Below are positions 27,459-38,703 of a DNA stretch of 64,000 nucleotides, in pieces (position 1 is the stretch's first letter; each line of letters starts with the position of its first letter). The stretch is taken from assembly GCF_036246005.1 (NCBI RefSeq), contig NZ_CP109171.1, forward strand, positions 992,001 to 1,056,000. The letters run 5' to 3'. The notes under the pieces were generated by a model. The model was not told the DNA's origin, did not search any database, and saw only the letters and a program-made list of their open reading frames with translations. The stretch is from Streptomyces sp. NBC_01723. Its GTDB lineage: Bacteria > Actinomycetota > Actinomycetes > Streptomycetales > Streptomycetaceae. Both the position numbers and the translations under genes were made by a program.

Positions 27459-27490
27459 CCCTCTACGGGGCTGAGGGGCCCCGTAGAGGG
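27459..27490. terminator. Strong 13-bp hairpin terminator
   Basis: CCCTCTACGGGGC (27459-27471) and GCCCCGTAGAGGG (27478-27490) form a perfect 13-base-pair stem with a 6-base loop, overlapping the last codons and stop of the Xre-PPOX gene. It probably ends that minus-strand transcript. Confidence 0.75.
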
Positions 27491-28194
27491 GGCTCTTGCG
27501 CAAGCATCTGCCGGATGACACGGCCGCTGACCTCGCGCGGCCGGACACGAACCCACAAGTCGCGCCTGCCCCCCGCCCAGGGCCCCGCCCCGAGATGGCG
27601 GGCGACGGCCTCGAGGGCATCATGGTCTGCCGGGTGCTCGACGGTACCTGTGATCAGGACACTCCAGCCCACGCCGGTGGCCTCGTCGATGTGATCGACC
27701 TCGAAGGCGACTTGGACGTCGGCAGGGACCCCGGCCGCGCCTGCCGGATCCGTGCGGTAGACCACGCTTCGTCCGTCGACGAAGAAGTTGACCGGAACCA
27801 CTACTGGCGCGCCGGTGGCCGAACCAGCCGAGTAGCCGATGCGGCCAATTCCGTGCGTTCCCAGCCGCTGCCAGCATTCCTGCGTGGACAGACGCTGCAG
27901 GACCGGGCGGGAGACCCCCGATCCCCTGCCGGGCGGCGCATCGGGCCGTCCCGCCGTAAGTTCCTCGAGCGACACTTCCAGCACTCCAGCGAGCCGCGCG
28001 AGCGCATCGGGGTCGAAGTCCCCCGCCCGATTCTCCACCTCGCGCAGGTACACCAGGGACATGCCGGCTCGCAGGGCCAGCTCGTTTCTGGACATGCCCA
28101 GCCGCTCCCGGAGCACAGCTATTCGATCGGCCACACGCTCCTCTCCGGAGGACGCGTCGGTGCCTGCTTCCGAGCGCTCTCGATCCCCTGGCAC
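27463..28194 (-). CDS. Xre HTH - pyridoxamine 5'-phosphate oxidase-fold (PPOX) protein
   Basis: A 243-residue fusion. Residues 22-80 are a Cro/C1 helix-turn-helix (VLRERLGMSRNELALRAGMSLVYLREVEN); residues 100-235 a split-barrel flavin- or F420-binding PPOX domain (LGTHGIGRIGYS, VVVPVNFFVDGRSVVYRT, VAFEVDHIDEATGVGWSVLITG). It is probably a flavin- or F420-linked sensor-regulator. The start is the GTG at 28194; a weak DevR-like sequence GGGACCAGAGACCT lies 35 bases upstream (28229-28242). Confidence 0.87.
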   Translation of the reverse strand: MPGDRERSEAGTDASSGEERVADRIAVLRERLGMSRNELALRAGMSLVYLREVENRAGDFDPDALARLAGVLEVSLEELTAGRPDAPPGRGSGVSRPVLQRLSTQECWQRLGTHGIGRIGYSAGSATGAPVVVPVNFFVDGRSVVYRTDPAGAAGVPADVQVAFEVDHIDEATGVGWSVLITGTVEHPADHDALEAVARHLGAGPWAGGRRDLWVRVRPREVSGRVIRQMLAQEPPLRGPSAP

Positions 28195-28473
28195 GATGGT
28201 CCACCCCGCTTAGTCAGCCTTCTTTCAGGGGACCAGAGACCTGTGCAGTCCGCCAGCGCAGCACAATCGCCGTCAGCCGCGGGTCTGAGTCACCCTGCCA
28301 GGAACAGTCACTGCGGTGCCCTCCGCGCCCTACTCCTCCTCGCAACGAAGCCTGCAAGATCACGGCGCCGAAAAGGACGAGCCACGTACAGATCCAGGGG
28401 TGCTCCCGGGTCCCGAGGTGGGGCCGCTCCTCATGCGCCTCGGCCGTGGAGCTTCCGACCGCCCCTGGTTGTC

Positions 28474-30201
28474 TCAATGTTGGATTTCGAGCACATCGGC
28501 CACGGGGCGTCGGGGTGTACGGGGCCCCACGGGGCCGTATCCCAGCCTCAGCAGCATCTGCGGGTGTCCCGCGCCGGTCTTCGGATCGCGAAGCAGCCAC
28601 CGCAGGTCGGGCCGTTCGAGAGGTTGTGTGGCGAGGGAGCAGACGAGGCCCTCGGCCGTCGCCAGCAGCAGGACGCGCTCCAGGGCCTGGCCTGCTTTCA
28701 CCCAGTCTTCCGGGCGGTCGTGCGTCGTGCTGATGCAGGCGATCTGGGGGGCGGTTTCGAAGACCGCGCTGTTGCGCCCGCTCACCCGACGCGGGCCCGC
28801 GAAGTCCCTCATTGGCGCCTTGCCCCCGCTCCGGACCGGGCCGAAGGCATACGCCGGTACTCCATCGGCCGCGCACTTCACCGAAGGCGCATCGGTGCGC
28901 GTCCATTCCGCCAGTTCCCGGTCGGACTCGCTGTCGGTGAGACCACGGGCGTCGGCCTCGCGCACGAGCTCCAGCACATGTTGTAGGTGCCACGATGCCG
29001 GGTAGACCAACCTGGCTCCCTCGCGGCGGGCTGCTTCCGCCAGCGCGTCGCGCAGGCCGTCGGGAATCCGCTTCTCCTCGAAGGGAAAGCGGCTGCTGTG
29101 CCGTTCGGCGACGGCCTTGTGCAGCGCGGCCAGATCGCGGTCACCAGCACCGCGCCCGGAAACCCGGACGGTCGCGACGAGCGACGGTTGCTCTGGGTGG
29201 GGCAGTAGCCAGGTCTCCGCCTGCCAGCCTTCGTCGGCCAGGGCTGCCCTCAGATTCAGCAAGGCGGCACCGCAGCCGATGTGGAGACCTCGGGTCCGTG
29301 GATCCGAATAAGGCATGGCGCGGTCGTAGTCCGCATGGAGCTCGAACGTACGGGTGTGCCGAACGTAGCGGAAGCGCCAGGGTTGCGCGTTGTGCATCGA
29401 CGGGGCCGCTACGGCGTCGCCGACCAGACTGATCACCTGTTCGTCGGATGGTGCTCGGTCGTTCACAGGTGTCTCCTCGTCCGCTCGCCGGAGAGCGGCT
29501 TCCTTGTCGCCGCCTGAAAAGTCGCTCTCCGACGCCGGCGCGTCCGCCTGTCGGTGGCGGGGACCGGTCAGCTCACAACGAACGTCGACCACCCCCTCGA
29601 CCGAGCGCGTCAGTCCTTCGACCAGCGGGACGACAGCGGTGTCGCCGACCTCGCCGGCGAGCGTGACCACACCTTCGTGGACCTCGACCCGAAGCGCACC
29701 CGCGCTGTCGGGGAGACGGCCGTCGAGGACCTCGCGCAGGACTTCCTCGGCGATCTCTTGGTCTGGCCTCAGGAAGACTCTCAACAGATCACCACGGCTG
29801 ACGATCCCCCGCAGTACGCCGTCGTCGTCCACCACGGGCATGCGTTTGATGCCACGGCGTGCCATGACGCGGGCGGCTCCGGCCAGGGTCTCGTCGGCGT
29901 GCACCGTGACGGCGGGAGACGTCATCAGGTCCGCCGCCGTCACCCCTCGGGCCTTGTCGTGGGCCGAGACGGACCCGGTCTTGCGCTGCATGTGCTGATC
30001 GCTGTCGCGGAACTCCTCCTTGCGCAGCAGGTCAGCCTCGGACACGACCCCGACCACGCGGTTCCCCACGTCGACCACGGGGAGGGCGCTGATCCGCCGG
30101 GTCCGCACGGTGCGCACGATGTCCTTGAAAGGCGCCCCGGCGGTGAGCGCCACGACGGAGCGGGTCATCACGTCACTCACGGTGTAGTCGGAGCCGTACA
30201 T
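28474..30201 (-). CDS. CBS-BON protein fused in frame to an Acg-type nitroreductase
   Basis: One uninterrupted 575-residue frame. Residues 1-235: two CBS domains (VSDVMTRSVVALTAGAPF, ADLMTSPAVTVHADETLA) and a BON domain (LRVEVHEGVVTLAGEVGD). Residues about 246-575: an Acg/Rv2032-like nitroreductase (AAPSMHNAQPWRFRYV, ERHSSRFPFEEKRIPDG, KAGQALERVLLLATAEGL), a family of the mycobacterial DosR regulon whose flavin pocket is degenerate. The ATG at 30201 follows GGGAGGAAACG. A GTG at 29466 with GAGGAG before it, just after a hairpin, looks like an old separate start. Two DevR-like boxes lie 48-84 bases upstream of the first ATG. Confidence 0.82.
   Translation of the reverse strand: MYGSDYTVSDVMTRSVVALTAGAPFKDIVRTVRTRRISALPVVDVGNRVVGVVSEADLLRKEEFRDSDQHMQRKTGSVSAHDKARGVTAADLMTSPAVTVHADETLAGAARVMARRGIKRMPVVDDDGVLRGIVSRGDLLRVFLRPDQEIAEEVLREVLDGRLPDSAGALRVEVHEGVVTLAGEVGDTAVVPLVEGLTRSVEGVVDVRCELTGPRHRQADAPASESDFSGGDKEAALRRADEETPVNDRAPSDEQVISLVGDAVAAPSMHNAQPWRFRYVRHTRTFELHADYDRAMPYSDPRTRGLHIGCGAALLNLRAALADEGWQAETWLLPHPEQPSLVATVRVSGRGAGDRDLAALHKAVAERHSSRFPFEEKRIPDGLRDALAEAARREGARLVYPASWHLQHVLELVREADARGLTDSESDRELAEWTRTDAPSVKCAADGVPAYAFGPVRSGGKAPMRDFAGPRRVSGRNSAVFETAPQIACISTTHDRPEDWVKAGQALERVLLLATAEGLVCSLATQPLERPDLRWLLRDPKTGAGHPQMLLRLGYGPVGPRTPRRPVADVLEIQH
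29466..29531 (-). promoter_or_regulatory. Internal RBS/start and hairpin at the CBS-BON/nitroreductase junction
   Basis: In the fused reading frame, 9-base arms CGGAGAGCG and CGCTCTCCG (29489-29497 and 29523-29531) form a hairpin. It is followed by GAGGAG and, six bases on, an in-frame GTG (29464-29466) that begins the nitroreductase-like sequence. This may still allow separate translation of the nitroreductase. Confidence 0.55.
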
Positions 30202-30248
30202 CGTTTCCTCCCGCGCATGGGGGTGGGACTCCCCACATGGCCAGGGTG

Positions 30249-30285
30249 AGCCTTCGAGGCCGTGGTGGCTTGGGCCGAACGGGCC
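30249..30285. promoter_or_regulatory. Candidate DevR/OsdR box pair upstream of CBS-BON-nitroreductase gene
   Basis: GGGCCGAACGGGCC at 30272-30285 (minus strand: GGCCCG-TTCG-GCCC) and a weaker copy around 30247-30260 (TGAGCC-TTCG-AGGC). Their centres are 23 bases apart and 54 and 77 bases upstream of the 30201 start codon. Confidence 0.5.
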
Positions 30286-30480
30286 CTCCCACGGGGCCGG
30301 TGTTCCCGCCGTGCTGCGGCTCGTCGCCCCGAGGCGGGGGGAGGCAGACACCGCCTCCAGGTCCTCGGTCCAGCCGGGTACGAGGACATGCCGGGTCGGG
30401 ATGCGGACGCCGAGGCGGTCCGGTGGGGGTTACGGCAGAGTGCTGGTCACCGTCGCCGCCGGGCCGGTCCGGAGGCCGGG

Positions 30481-30516
30481 AGGACCGACCGGCCCCCTTC
30501 ACGGGACCGGCGGCCC
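30481..30516. promoter_or_regulatory. Candidate DevR/OsdR box pair upstream of ppdK
   Basis: AGGACCGACCGGCC (30481-30494) and GGGACCGGCGGCCC (30503-30516), 22 bases apart, centred about 98 and 76 bases upstream of the ppdK ATG. Confidence 0.5.
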
Positions 30517-30585
30517 TCGCACCGCGCCGACCGGTGGGGAGACGCTGGGAACGGCACACACCCTCCGAGCCGAGGAGCGGGCGTC

Positions 30586-33282
<2,697 letters not shown>

Positions 33283-33518
33283 GGGCCACGGCACTGGAGG
33301 CGACGCCTGCGCATGTCCAAGACCGCGGCGCCGGCGTCATCGGCGGCGTTACGCAGCATCCGCCCGCGGCCGGTGTACCAGAGCGGCCAAGTCCGGATGC
33401 AGCACAAAGGGGGCCGTGAGGTACTTGTTCAAGGGAGTGCGCACGTTGCTGAGACCGCGGAGGCCACCTGTTATGTCACCAGCTGTCATCGCGGGTCTGG
33501 AGACCCGGGAGGCCCGCT

Positions 33519-35045
33519 GTGTCTGATCCGGGGCACCACGGGGATTCTGCGCCGGAACAGCGCGCGGACGTCTCTGAGACGCACACCGCAGTGGTCTTCT
33601 TCATGGGAGATCGCGCTTACAAGCGCAAGAAGCCGGTGAATCTGGGGTTCTTGGACTACACCGCGCTGTCGTCGCGTCGCGCCGTGTGTGAGCGCGAGAT
33701 CGAACTCAACCGACGGTTCTCGCCAGACGTGTACACGGGTCTGGGAGAGCTGCGCGCCCCGGGTGAGCAGGAGGCTGAGCCGCTTGTAGTGATGCGCCGC
33801 ATGCCTGGTGACCGCCGTCTGTCGCATCTTGTCCGGGCCGGAGCCCCCGTCGACGAAGCCCTACGGGCCGTCGCCAGGCAACTCGCCGCATGGCACGTCG
33901 CCGCGCCCCGAGGACCCGGCATCGCGGCACAGGGCACGCGGGACGCCCTGGCAGCGCGCTGGGACGCCAGTTTGGCGCAGGTCGATGCCATGGCCGCCGA
34001 GGGCGCGACGAGGGACGAGCTGACTGGGATCGAGCGGCTGTTCCGTCGCTATCTCGCGGGCCGCAAGCCCTTGTTCGACCTTCGCATCGAGCAGGGGCGG
34101 GTGCTCGACGGGCATGGTGACCTTCTCGCCGACGACATCTTCTGCCTCGACGACGGGCCACGGATCCTGGACTGCCTGGAGTTCGACGACCTTCTCCGGT
34201 ACGTCGACGGGCTTGACGACGCCGCGTTCCTGGCCATGGACCTCGAACTGCTGGGAGCGTCCGAGTCCGCGGCATTCTTCCTGGCCCAGTACAGCGAGTA
34301 CTCCGGTGACCACGCACCGCGGTCCTTGTGGCACCACTACGTCGCCTATCGCGCCTTCGTCCGGGCCAAGGTCTCCATGATCCAGGCCCGGCAGGGCGCG
34401 CCCGGCGCGCAGGCGACGGCACGACAGCTCGTCGTCATGGCGCTGCGCCATCTGCGGACTTCGGCCGTAGGTCTGACGCTCGTGGCCGGACTTCCCGGCA
34501 CCGGGAAGTCCACGCTTTCCGGGGCACTGGCCGACCGTCTGGGAGCAGTGCTGCTCAGCAGCGACCGTCTGCGCAAGGAGATGGCGGGACTCTCCCCTCA
34601 AGAGACCGCAACGGCCGAGTACGGCGAGGGCTTGTACACCCCTCAGTGGACGGCCAGAACCTATGTCGCGCTGCTGGACCGCGCAGCGGCTCTCCTGGCC
34701 AGGGGCGAGTCCGTGGTCCTGGATGCCACGTGGATCGACTCGGCCCAGCGCGAGGCGGCGCGGCGCACCGCAGAACACGCCGACGCCGATCTCGTGGCCC
34801 TGCACTGCCATGTGCCCGGCGACATGGCGGCGGCCCGCCTGACCACCCGTACCCCCGGCGCATCCGATGCCGATCTCCGCGTGGCCGACGCCATGGCGGC
34901 CAAGGAAGAGCCCTGGCCCGAGGCAATCAGCGTCGACACCAGCGGTTCTCTGGAATCGGCGGTCGCCCAGGCTATGGCGGCCGTCCGGCCGTGGGGCTCG
35001 GACCAGGCGAAAGTATTCCGGCGACCCTACATGGAGCCGGACTGA
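33519..35045 (+). CDS. APH-like kinase - AAA P-loop kinase fusion
   Basis: A 508-residue two-domain protein. Residues 1-310 resemble an aminoglycoside-phosphotransferase-type small-molecule kinase (VVFFMGDRAYKRKKPVNLGFLDY, catalytic LDGHGDLLADDIFC, then LDCLEFDDLLRYVDGLDDAAFLAMDL). Residues 318-500 are a P-loop kinase with Walker A GLPGTGKST (about 324) and DATWIDSAQREAARR. The substrate is unknown; the same fusion is seen in stress islands of several bacteria. It starts at a GTG with GGGAGG six bases upstream, 236 bases after ppdK. Confidence 0.85.
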   Translation: MSDPGHHGDSAPEQRADVSETHTAVVFFMGDRAYKRKKPVNLGFLDYTALSSRRAVCEREIELNRRFSPDVYTGLGELRAPGEQEAEPLVVMRRMPGDRRLSHLVRAGAPVDEALRAVARQLAAWHVAAPRGPGIAAQGTRDALAARWDASLAQVDAMAAEGATRDELTGIERLFRRYLAGRKPLFDLRIEQGRVLDGHGDLLADDIFCLDDGPRILDCLEFDDLLRYVDGLDDAAFLAMDLELLGASESAAFFLAQYSEYSGDHAPRSLWHHYVAYRAFVRAKVSMIQARQGAPGAQATARQLVVMALRHLRTSAVGLTLVAGLPGTGKSTLSGALADRLGAVLLSSDRLRKEMAGLSPQETATAEYGEGLYTPQWTARTYVALLDRAAALLARGESVVLDATWIDSAQREAARRTAEHADADLVALHCHVPGDMAAARLTTRTPGASDADLRVADAMAAKEEPWPEAISVDTSGSLESAVAQAMAAVRPWGSDQAKVFRRPYMEPD

Positions 35046-35406
35046 CGCACGGCGGTGTCCACCCGGCCCTGTCGGGACCCGGTCCTCCCCATGTCTCCCT
35101 GGCCGTGCGGGCGATGACCGGATTGCGGTCGCCGTGCGAAGGTACGGCGACCAGCGCGTCGCTACGCACCGTGCCCACCTCGGCGAGCTCCCCCCATCGG
35201 TCATGACCGAACCAGTCCGCCGCTCGACTTGACGGCAGGGCGAGGGCCGAACGGCCGGAAATCCGGCCCGGGCAGCCCCTGGCGTCGTGCCGCGCCCGGG
35301 AACAGCCTGGAATCAGCGAAGGGCGCGCCGCCCGGCCTGCGTGCGGAGGCGAGGTACCGCTGGACGCCACCCGACCGCGCGCCCCCGAGAAGCAGGGAGC
35401 GGAGCG
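35046..35406. other. Intergenic region with a candidate DevR/OsdR box
   Basis: No gene recognised. GGGCCGAACGGCCG at 35244-35257 (minus strand CGGCCG-TTCG-GCCC) fits the island's box pattern and lies about 157 bases upstream of the cyclic-nucleotide-domain gene. Confidence 0.4.
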
Positions 35407-35865
35407 ATGACCTCCATCACCACACTGGCCGCGGGCCTCCCGACGGAGCACCGTGAACGGCTCCTGCGAGCCGCTCGCGAGGTGTCCTTCGCGGCGGGCG
35501 CGCGCCTGTTCGAAGAGGGCGAGCGTGCCGACCGGTTCTGGATCGTCCGCACCGGCAGCGTCACCCTCGACCTGCGTGTGCCCGGCCGCCGGCCGGCCGC
35601 CATCGAGTCGCTCGGCCACGGGGAACTCCTCGGCTGGTCCTGGCACTTCCCGCCCTACCGGTGGCATCTGGGCGCTGAGGCGATGACCCCGGTTCGGGCC
35701 TGGGAGTTCGACGCCGAGGCCGTGCGTGGCCTGTGCGCCCAGGACCCGGCGTTCGGCCGTGCGGTCGCCGTCTGGGTCGGCAACGTGGTCGCCCAGAGGC
35801 TGCACGCGGCGCGCATCAGGCTGCTCGACCTGTACGGCCCGCACGGGAGCGGAAGCCTCCCATGA
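35407..35865 (+). CDS. Crp-type cyclic nucleotide-binding domain protein without HTH
   Basis: A 152-residue protein with one cNMP-binding beta-roll: VSFAAGARLFEEGERADRFWIVRTGSVTLDLRV, then GHGELLGWSWHFPPYRWHLGAEAM. The C-helix (VGNVVAQRLHAARIRLLDLYG) is present, but there is no C-terminal DNA-binding HTH, so it is not a normal CRP/FNR regulator. The phosphate-binding cassette lacks the usual RAA or RSA of cAMP-binding CRPs, so the ligand is unclear. The ATG has GGGAGCGGAG upstream. A CBS-BON gene follows 35 bases later, probably cotranscribed. Confidence 0.87.
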   Translation: MTSITTLAAGLPTEHRERLLRAAREVSFAAGARLFEEGERADRFWIVRTGSVTLDLRVPGRRPAAIESLGHGELLGWSWHFPPYRWHLGAEAMTPVRAWEFDAEAVRGLCAQDPAFGRAVAVWVGNVVAQRLHAARIRLLDLYGPHGSGSLP

Positions 35866-35900
35866 CCCGGACGTCGTCCACTCCGCGAGAAGGAAACACC

Positions 35901-36581
35901 ATGCTGTACGCCGGTCCGCGCGTCGTGAGCGACGTCATGACGCACACCGTCGTGGCCGTGGGCCGCGACGCCCCGTTCAAGGACATCGTCACGCTCATGC
36001 AGCAGTGGAAGGTCAGTGCCCTGCCCGTGCTGGAGGGCGAGGGCCGGGTCATCGGCGTCGTCTCCGAGGCCGACCTGCTCCCCAAGGAGGAGTTCCGCGA
36101 CAGCGACCCGGACCGGTTCACCCAGATGCGCCGTCTGGCCGACCTGGCCAAGGCGGGAGGGCTGAGCGCGGCAGACGTGATGTCCGCGCCCGCCGTCACC
36201 GTCCACCCCGACGCCACGCTGGCGGAGGCGGCCCGCATCATGGCCCGGCGGAGCGTCAAGCGACTGCCGGTGGTCAGCTCTGAGGGACTGCTGGAGGGTG
36301 TGGTGAGCCGGGGAGACCTGCTGCGAGTCTTCCTGCGCGCGGACGAGGAGATCGCCGACGAAGTCGAGCACGACATCGTGCCGATCGTCTTCCCGGGCGC
36401 GGCCCGCCCTGTCCGCGTGGCCGTCGCCGACGGCGTGGTCACGCTCACGGGCCCCTTCCGGGACACGTCCCTCGTCCCGGTCGCCGCCCGACTGGTCCGC
36501 GCGGTGGAGGGCGTGGTCGACGTCGAGTGCAGGGTCGAGCGTGACGAGCCTCGTGAGGCCGTGGGAAGCAACAACCCCTGA
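35901..36581 (+). CDS. CBS-pair and BON domain protein
   Basis: A 226-residue protein: CBS1 (VSDVMTHTVVAVGRDAPFKDIV), CBS2 (ADVMSAPAVTVHPDATLAEAARIMARRSVKRLPVV) and a C-terminal BON domain (VRVAVADGVVTLTGPFRD). CBS pairs bind adenosyl ligands (AMP, ATP, SAM); the BON domain may contact membranes or partners. It parallels the hypoxic response proteins of mycobacterial DosR regulons. It is one of three paralogues here (others at 28474 and 47430). RBS AGAAGGA. A strong hairpin follows. Confidence 0.92.
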   Translation: MLYAGPRVVSDVMTHTVVAVGRDAPFKDIVTLMQQWKVSALPVLEGEGRVIGVVSEADLLPKEEFRDSDPDRFTQMRRLADLAKAGGLSAADVMSAPAVTVHPDATLAEAARIMARRSVKRLPVVSSEGLLEGVVSRGDLLRVFLRADEEIADEVEHDIVPIVFPGAARPVRVAVADGVVTLTGPFRDTSLVPVAARLVRAVEGVVDVECRVERDEPREAVGSNNP

Positions 36582-36597
36582 CCGGCGTGGCACGACC

Positions 36598-36627
36598 GTG
36601 CGCGGCCGGTGGTGTCCGGCCGCGCAC
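36598..36627. terminator. Perfect 12-bp hairpin terminator
   Basis: GTGCGCGGCCGG (36598-36609), loop TGGTGT, CCGGCCGCGCAC (36616-36627), 17 bases after the CBS-BON stop and before the convergent PPOX gene; likely bidirectional. Confidence 0.85.
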
Positions 36628-36682
36628 GGCGTTGTGGGTACCCGCACCCGACAGGACGGTCAAGTCCTCCCGCGGGTCTGAC

Positions 36683-37123
36683 TCAAGGCGGCCAGGGCAC
36701 TCCGTACAAGTCCTGCCTGCCGCGGAGTTCGCGTCCGGTTACCAGTTCCGGCTCGATCCGCACGAAAAGGTCGCCCGGCCGGGCGGCCCACGAACGGGGG
36801 CCGGCTCTGATCAGGCGTTGCCGGTCGACGGGATCGGTCACCACGGAGGCCGGACCGGTGACGACGACACTCCACCCCGAGTGCGCCGCCGCGTCGACCT
36901 CGTCCGCCTCGAAGGCGATCACCGCTCCGTCGACGGCGCGGGCCATCTCGGACGCCGCCGAGGTCCGCAGCAGAACGGCACCGCCCCCGTCCAGCGAGAA
37001 GTGGACCGGCAGCACCGCCGGCAGCGCGTCGCGAGTAAAGACGACACGGCCCACATCCGCCATCGACAGCCTCCGCAGGCTCTCCTGCCTGCCCAGTTCC
37101 AGGAAACCGTCGTTGCGGTACAT
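36683..37123 (-). CDS. PPOX-fold flavin/F420-binding protein
   Basis: A 146-residue single-domain split barrel: MADVGRVVFTRDALPAVLPVHFSLDGGGAVLL, IAFEADEVDAAAHSGWSVVVTGPASVVTD. It is close in sequence to the PPOX parts of the proteins at 27463 and 46303, but lacks any HTH. Members bind FMN, haem or F420, and their reactions are mostly unknown. The ATG at 37123 was chosen; no clear RBS precedes it, and it may be translated with upstream genes. The zinc alcohol dehydrogenase ends 86 bases upstream. Confidence 0.85.
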   Translation of the reverse strand: MYRNDGFLELGRQESLRRLSMADVGRVVFTRDALPAVLPVHFSLDGGGAVLLRTSAASEMARAVDGAVIAFEADEVDAAAHSGWSVVVTGPASVVTDPVDRQRLIRAGPRSWAARPGDLFVRIEPELVTGRELRGRQDLYGVPWPP

Positions 37124-37209
37124 CGGCCCGCCGTCTCTCGTTCGTGAACCGTTCTCACCAGTGGTTCGGACGCGCCCGGCGCCACCGGACGCATCCGGCG
37201 AAGGTCGTG

Positions 37210-38280
37210 TCAGATGGCGTCGGCGGCGACGACATCGTGCCGCGGGCCTCCGAGGACCACCTTCAGGGCGCCGGTGTCGGCGGCACCCGCGAACACCTCG
37301 TACGCCTCCTCCATACGCTCCAGCGGGAAGGTGTGGGTCACCAGCTGGGACGTGGGGAGCCGGCCGGACGCGGCCATACGCAGCAGGGTGGGCGTGGAGT
37401 GGGTGTCCACCAGACCGGTGGTGATCGTGACGTTCTTGATCCAGAGGTCCTCGAGATGCAGACTCGCCGGTTTTCCGTGCACGCCGATGTTGGCGACATG
37501 TCCGCCGGGACGCACCATGCGGGTGCACATCTCGAACGTCTCCGGTACGCCGACCGCCTCGATGACGACATCGGCGCCCAGGCCCCCGGTGAGGTCGGCC
37601 ACCAGCTGCTCCGGGGTCTCCCGTGCGTCGGCCACGGCCTCGGCACCGAGTTTGCGGGCAGCCTCCAGCCGGGCGGCGGCCAGGTCCACGGCGACGATCC
37701 GTTCGGGCGCGAACAGCCGGGCCGTGGCGACGGCCGCCAGCCCTATGGGTCCGGCGCCCACGACGACGACGGTGTCCCCGGGGCGGACGCGTCCGTTGAG
37801 CACGCCGACCTCGTAGGCCGTCGGGAAGATGTCGGCCAGCAGCACGGCGTCCTCGTCGCTGACGGCACCCGGCAGGGGGTACACCGAGAGGTCGGCGAAC
37901 GGAACCCGGACGTACTCCGCCTGTGTGCCGTCGATCAGGTGGCCCAGGATCCAGCCGCCTCCTCCGAGGCACTGACCGTAGACGCCCTCACGGCAGTAGC
38001 GGCACCGTCCGCAGGCGGTGATGCAGGAGACCAGCACGCGGTCTCCGGGCCGCACGGTGCGCACGTCCGTGCCGACCTCGACGACCTCACCGACGGCCTC
38101 GTGGCCGAGGACGGTTCCGGGGCGCACCTCGGGGACGTCCCCCTTCAGGATGTGCAGGTCCGTTCCGCAGATGGTGACTGCGTCCACCCGCACCACGGCG
38201 TCGGTGGGGTCCTTGAGGTCCGGATCGGGCAGGTTCTCCCACGCGGACCGACCCGGCCCGTGGAACACGTAGCCCTTCAT
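37210..38280 (-). CDS. Zinc-dependent alcohol dehydrogenase family protein
   Basis: A 356-residue MDR enzyme with the catalytic zinc site (ICGTDLHILKGD, GHEAVGEVVEVG), the structural zinc lobe with four cysteines (CITACGRCRYCREGVYGQC) and a Rossmann fold (VVVVGAGPIGLAAVATARLF). The sequence resembles the S. coelicolor-type dehydrogenases found in OsdR-linked clusters; it probably balances NAD(H) using short alcohols or aldehydes. The ATG at 38280 was preferred to the GTG at 38292, which has no spacing from its purine tract. Candidate box at 38415-38428. Confidence 0.92.
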   Translation of the reverse strand: MKGYVFHGPGRSAWENLPDPDLKDPTDAVVRVDAVTICGTDLHILKGDVPEVRPGTVLGHEAVGEVVEVGTDVRTVRPGDRVLVSCITACGRCRYCREGVYGQCLGGGGWILGHLIDGTQAEYVRVPFADLSVYPLPGAVSDEDAVLLADIFPTAYEVGVLNGRVRPGDTVVVVGAGPIGLAAVATARLFAPERIVAVDLAAARLEAARKLGAEAVADARETPEQLVADLTGGLGADVVIEAVGVPETFEMCTRMVRPGGHVANIGVHGKPASLHLEDLWIKNVTITTGLVDTHSTPTLLRMAASGRLPTSQLVTHTFPLERMEEAYEVFAGAADTGALKVVLGGPRHDVVAADAI

Positions 38281-38414
38281 CGCGATGCTCACCCTCTCTG
38301 TGCTCGGGAGCGTCCTGGGCCCGGCCGGCCGGATTCGCCAACGGGCCCGCGACCGTCGTTACGACGGGGGCTGCCCCATGCCTCCAGAATGTCGCGGGGG
38401 CGTGGGTCACGCTT

Positions 38415-38428
38415 GGGCCGGACGGCCC
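38415..38428. promoter_or_regulatory. Candidate DevR/OsdR box upstream of alcohol dehydrogenase
   Basis: GGGCCGGACGGCCC (minus strand GGGCCG-TCCG-GCCC), preceded by TT, about 141 bases upstream of the ATG at 38280. The rest of 38281-38703 shows no gene. Confidence 0.4.
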
Positions 38429-38703
38429 CCGCACGCCGCTCGTCGGCCCCCGAACCGGGCCCGACGACCCGTTCGGTGAGGGCTCCGCCACTGCCAACTA
38501 AGGACGGGCCGACGATGGAAGGTCGGTGCGGCCGCTACGGCTTCCGGCGGCGGCCAATGACCCGGAGCCAGGCACTCCCGAGCCATAGGTGACCCTGCCG
38601 GGTCCCAGCCGGCGTCCTGCAGCGCTCGGATGTCCTCGGAAACGGGACCGACCGCCGCTCCTCGGCCGACCGGCCGGCCCGACCACGTTCGCGGAGGCGC
38701 CGG

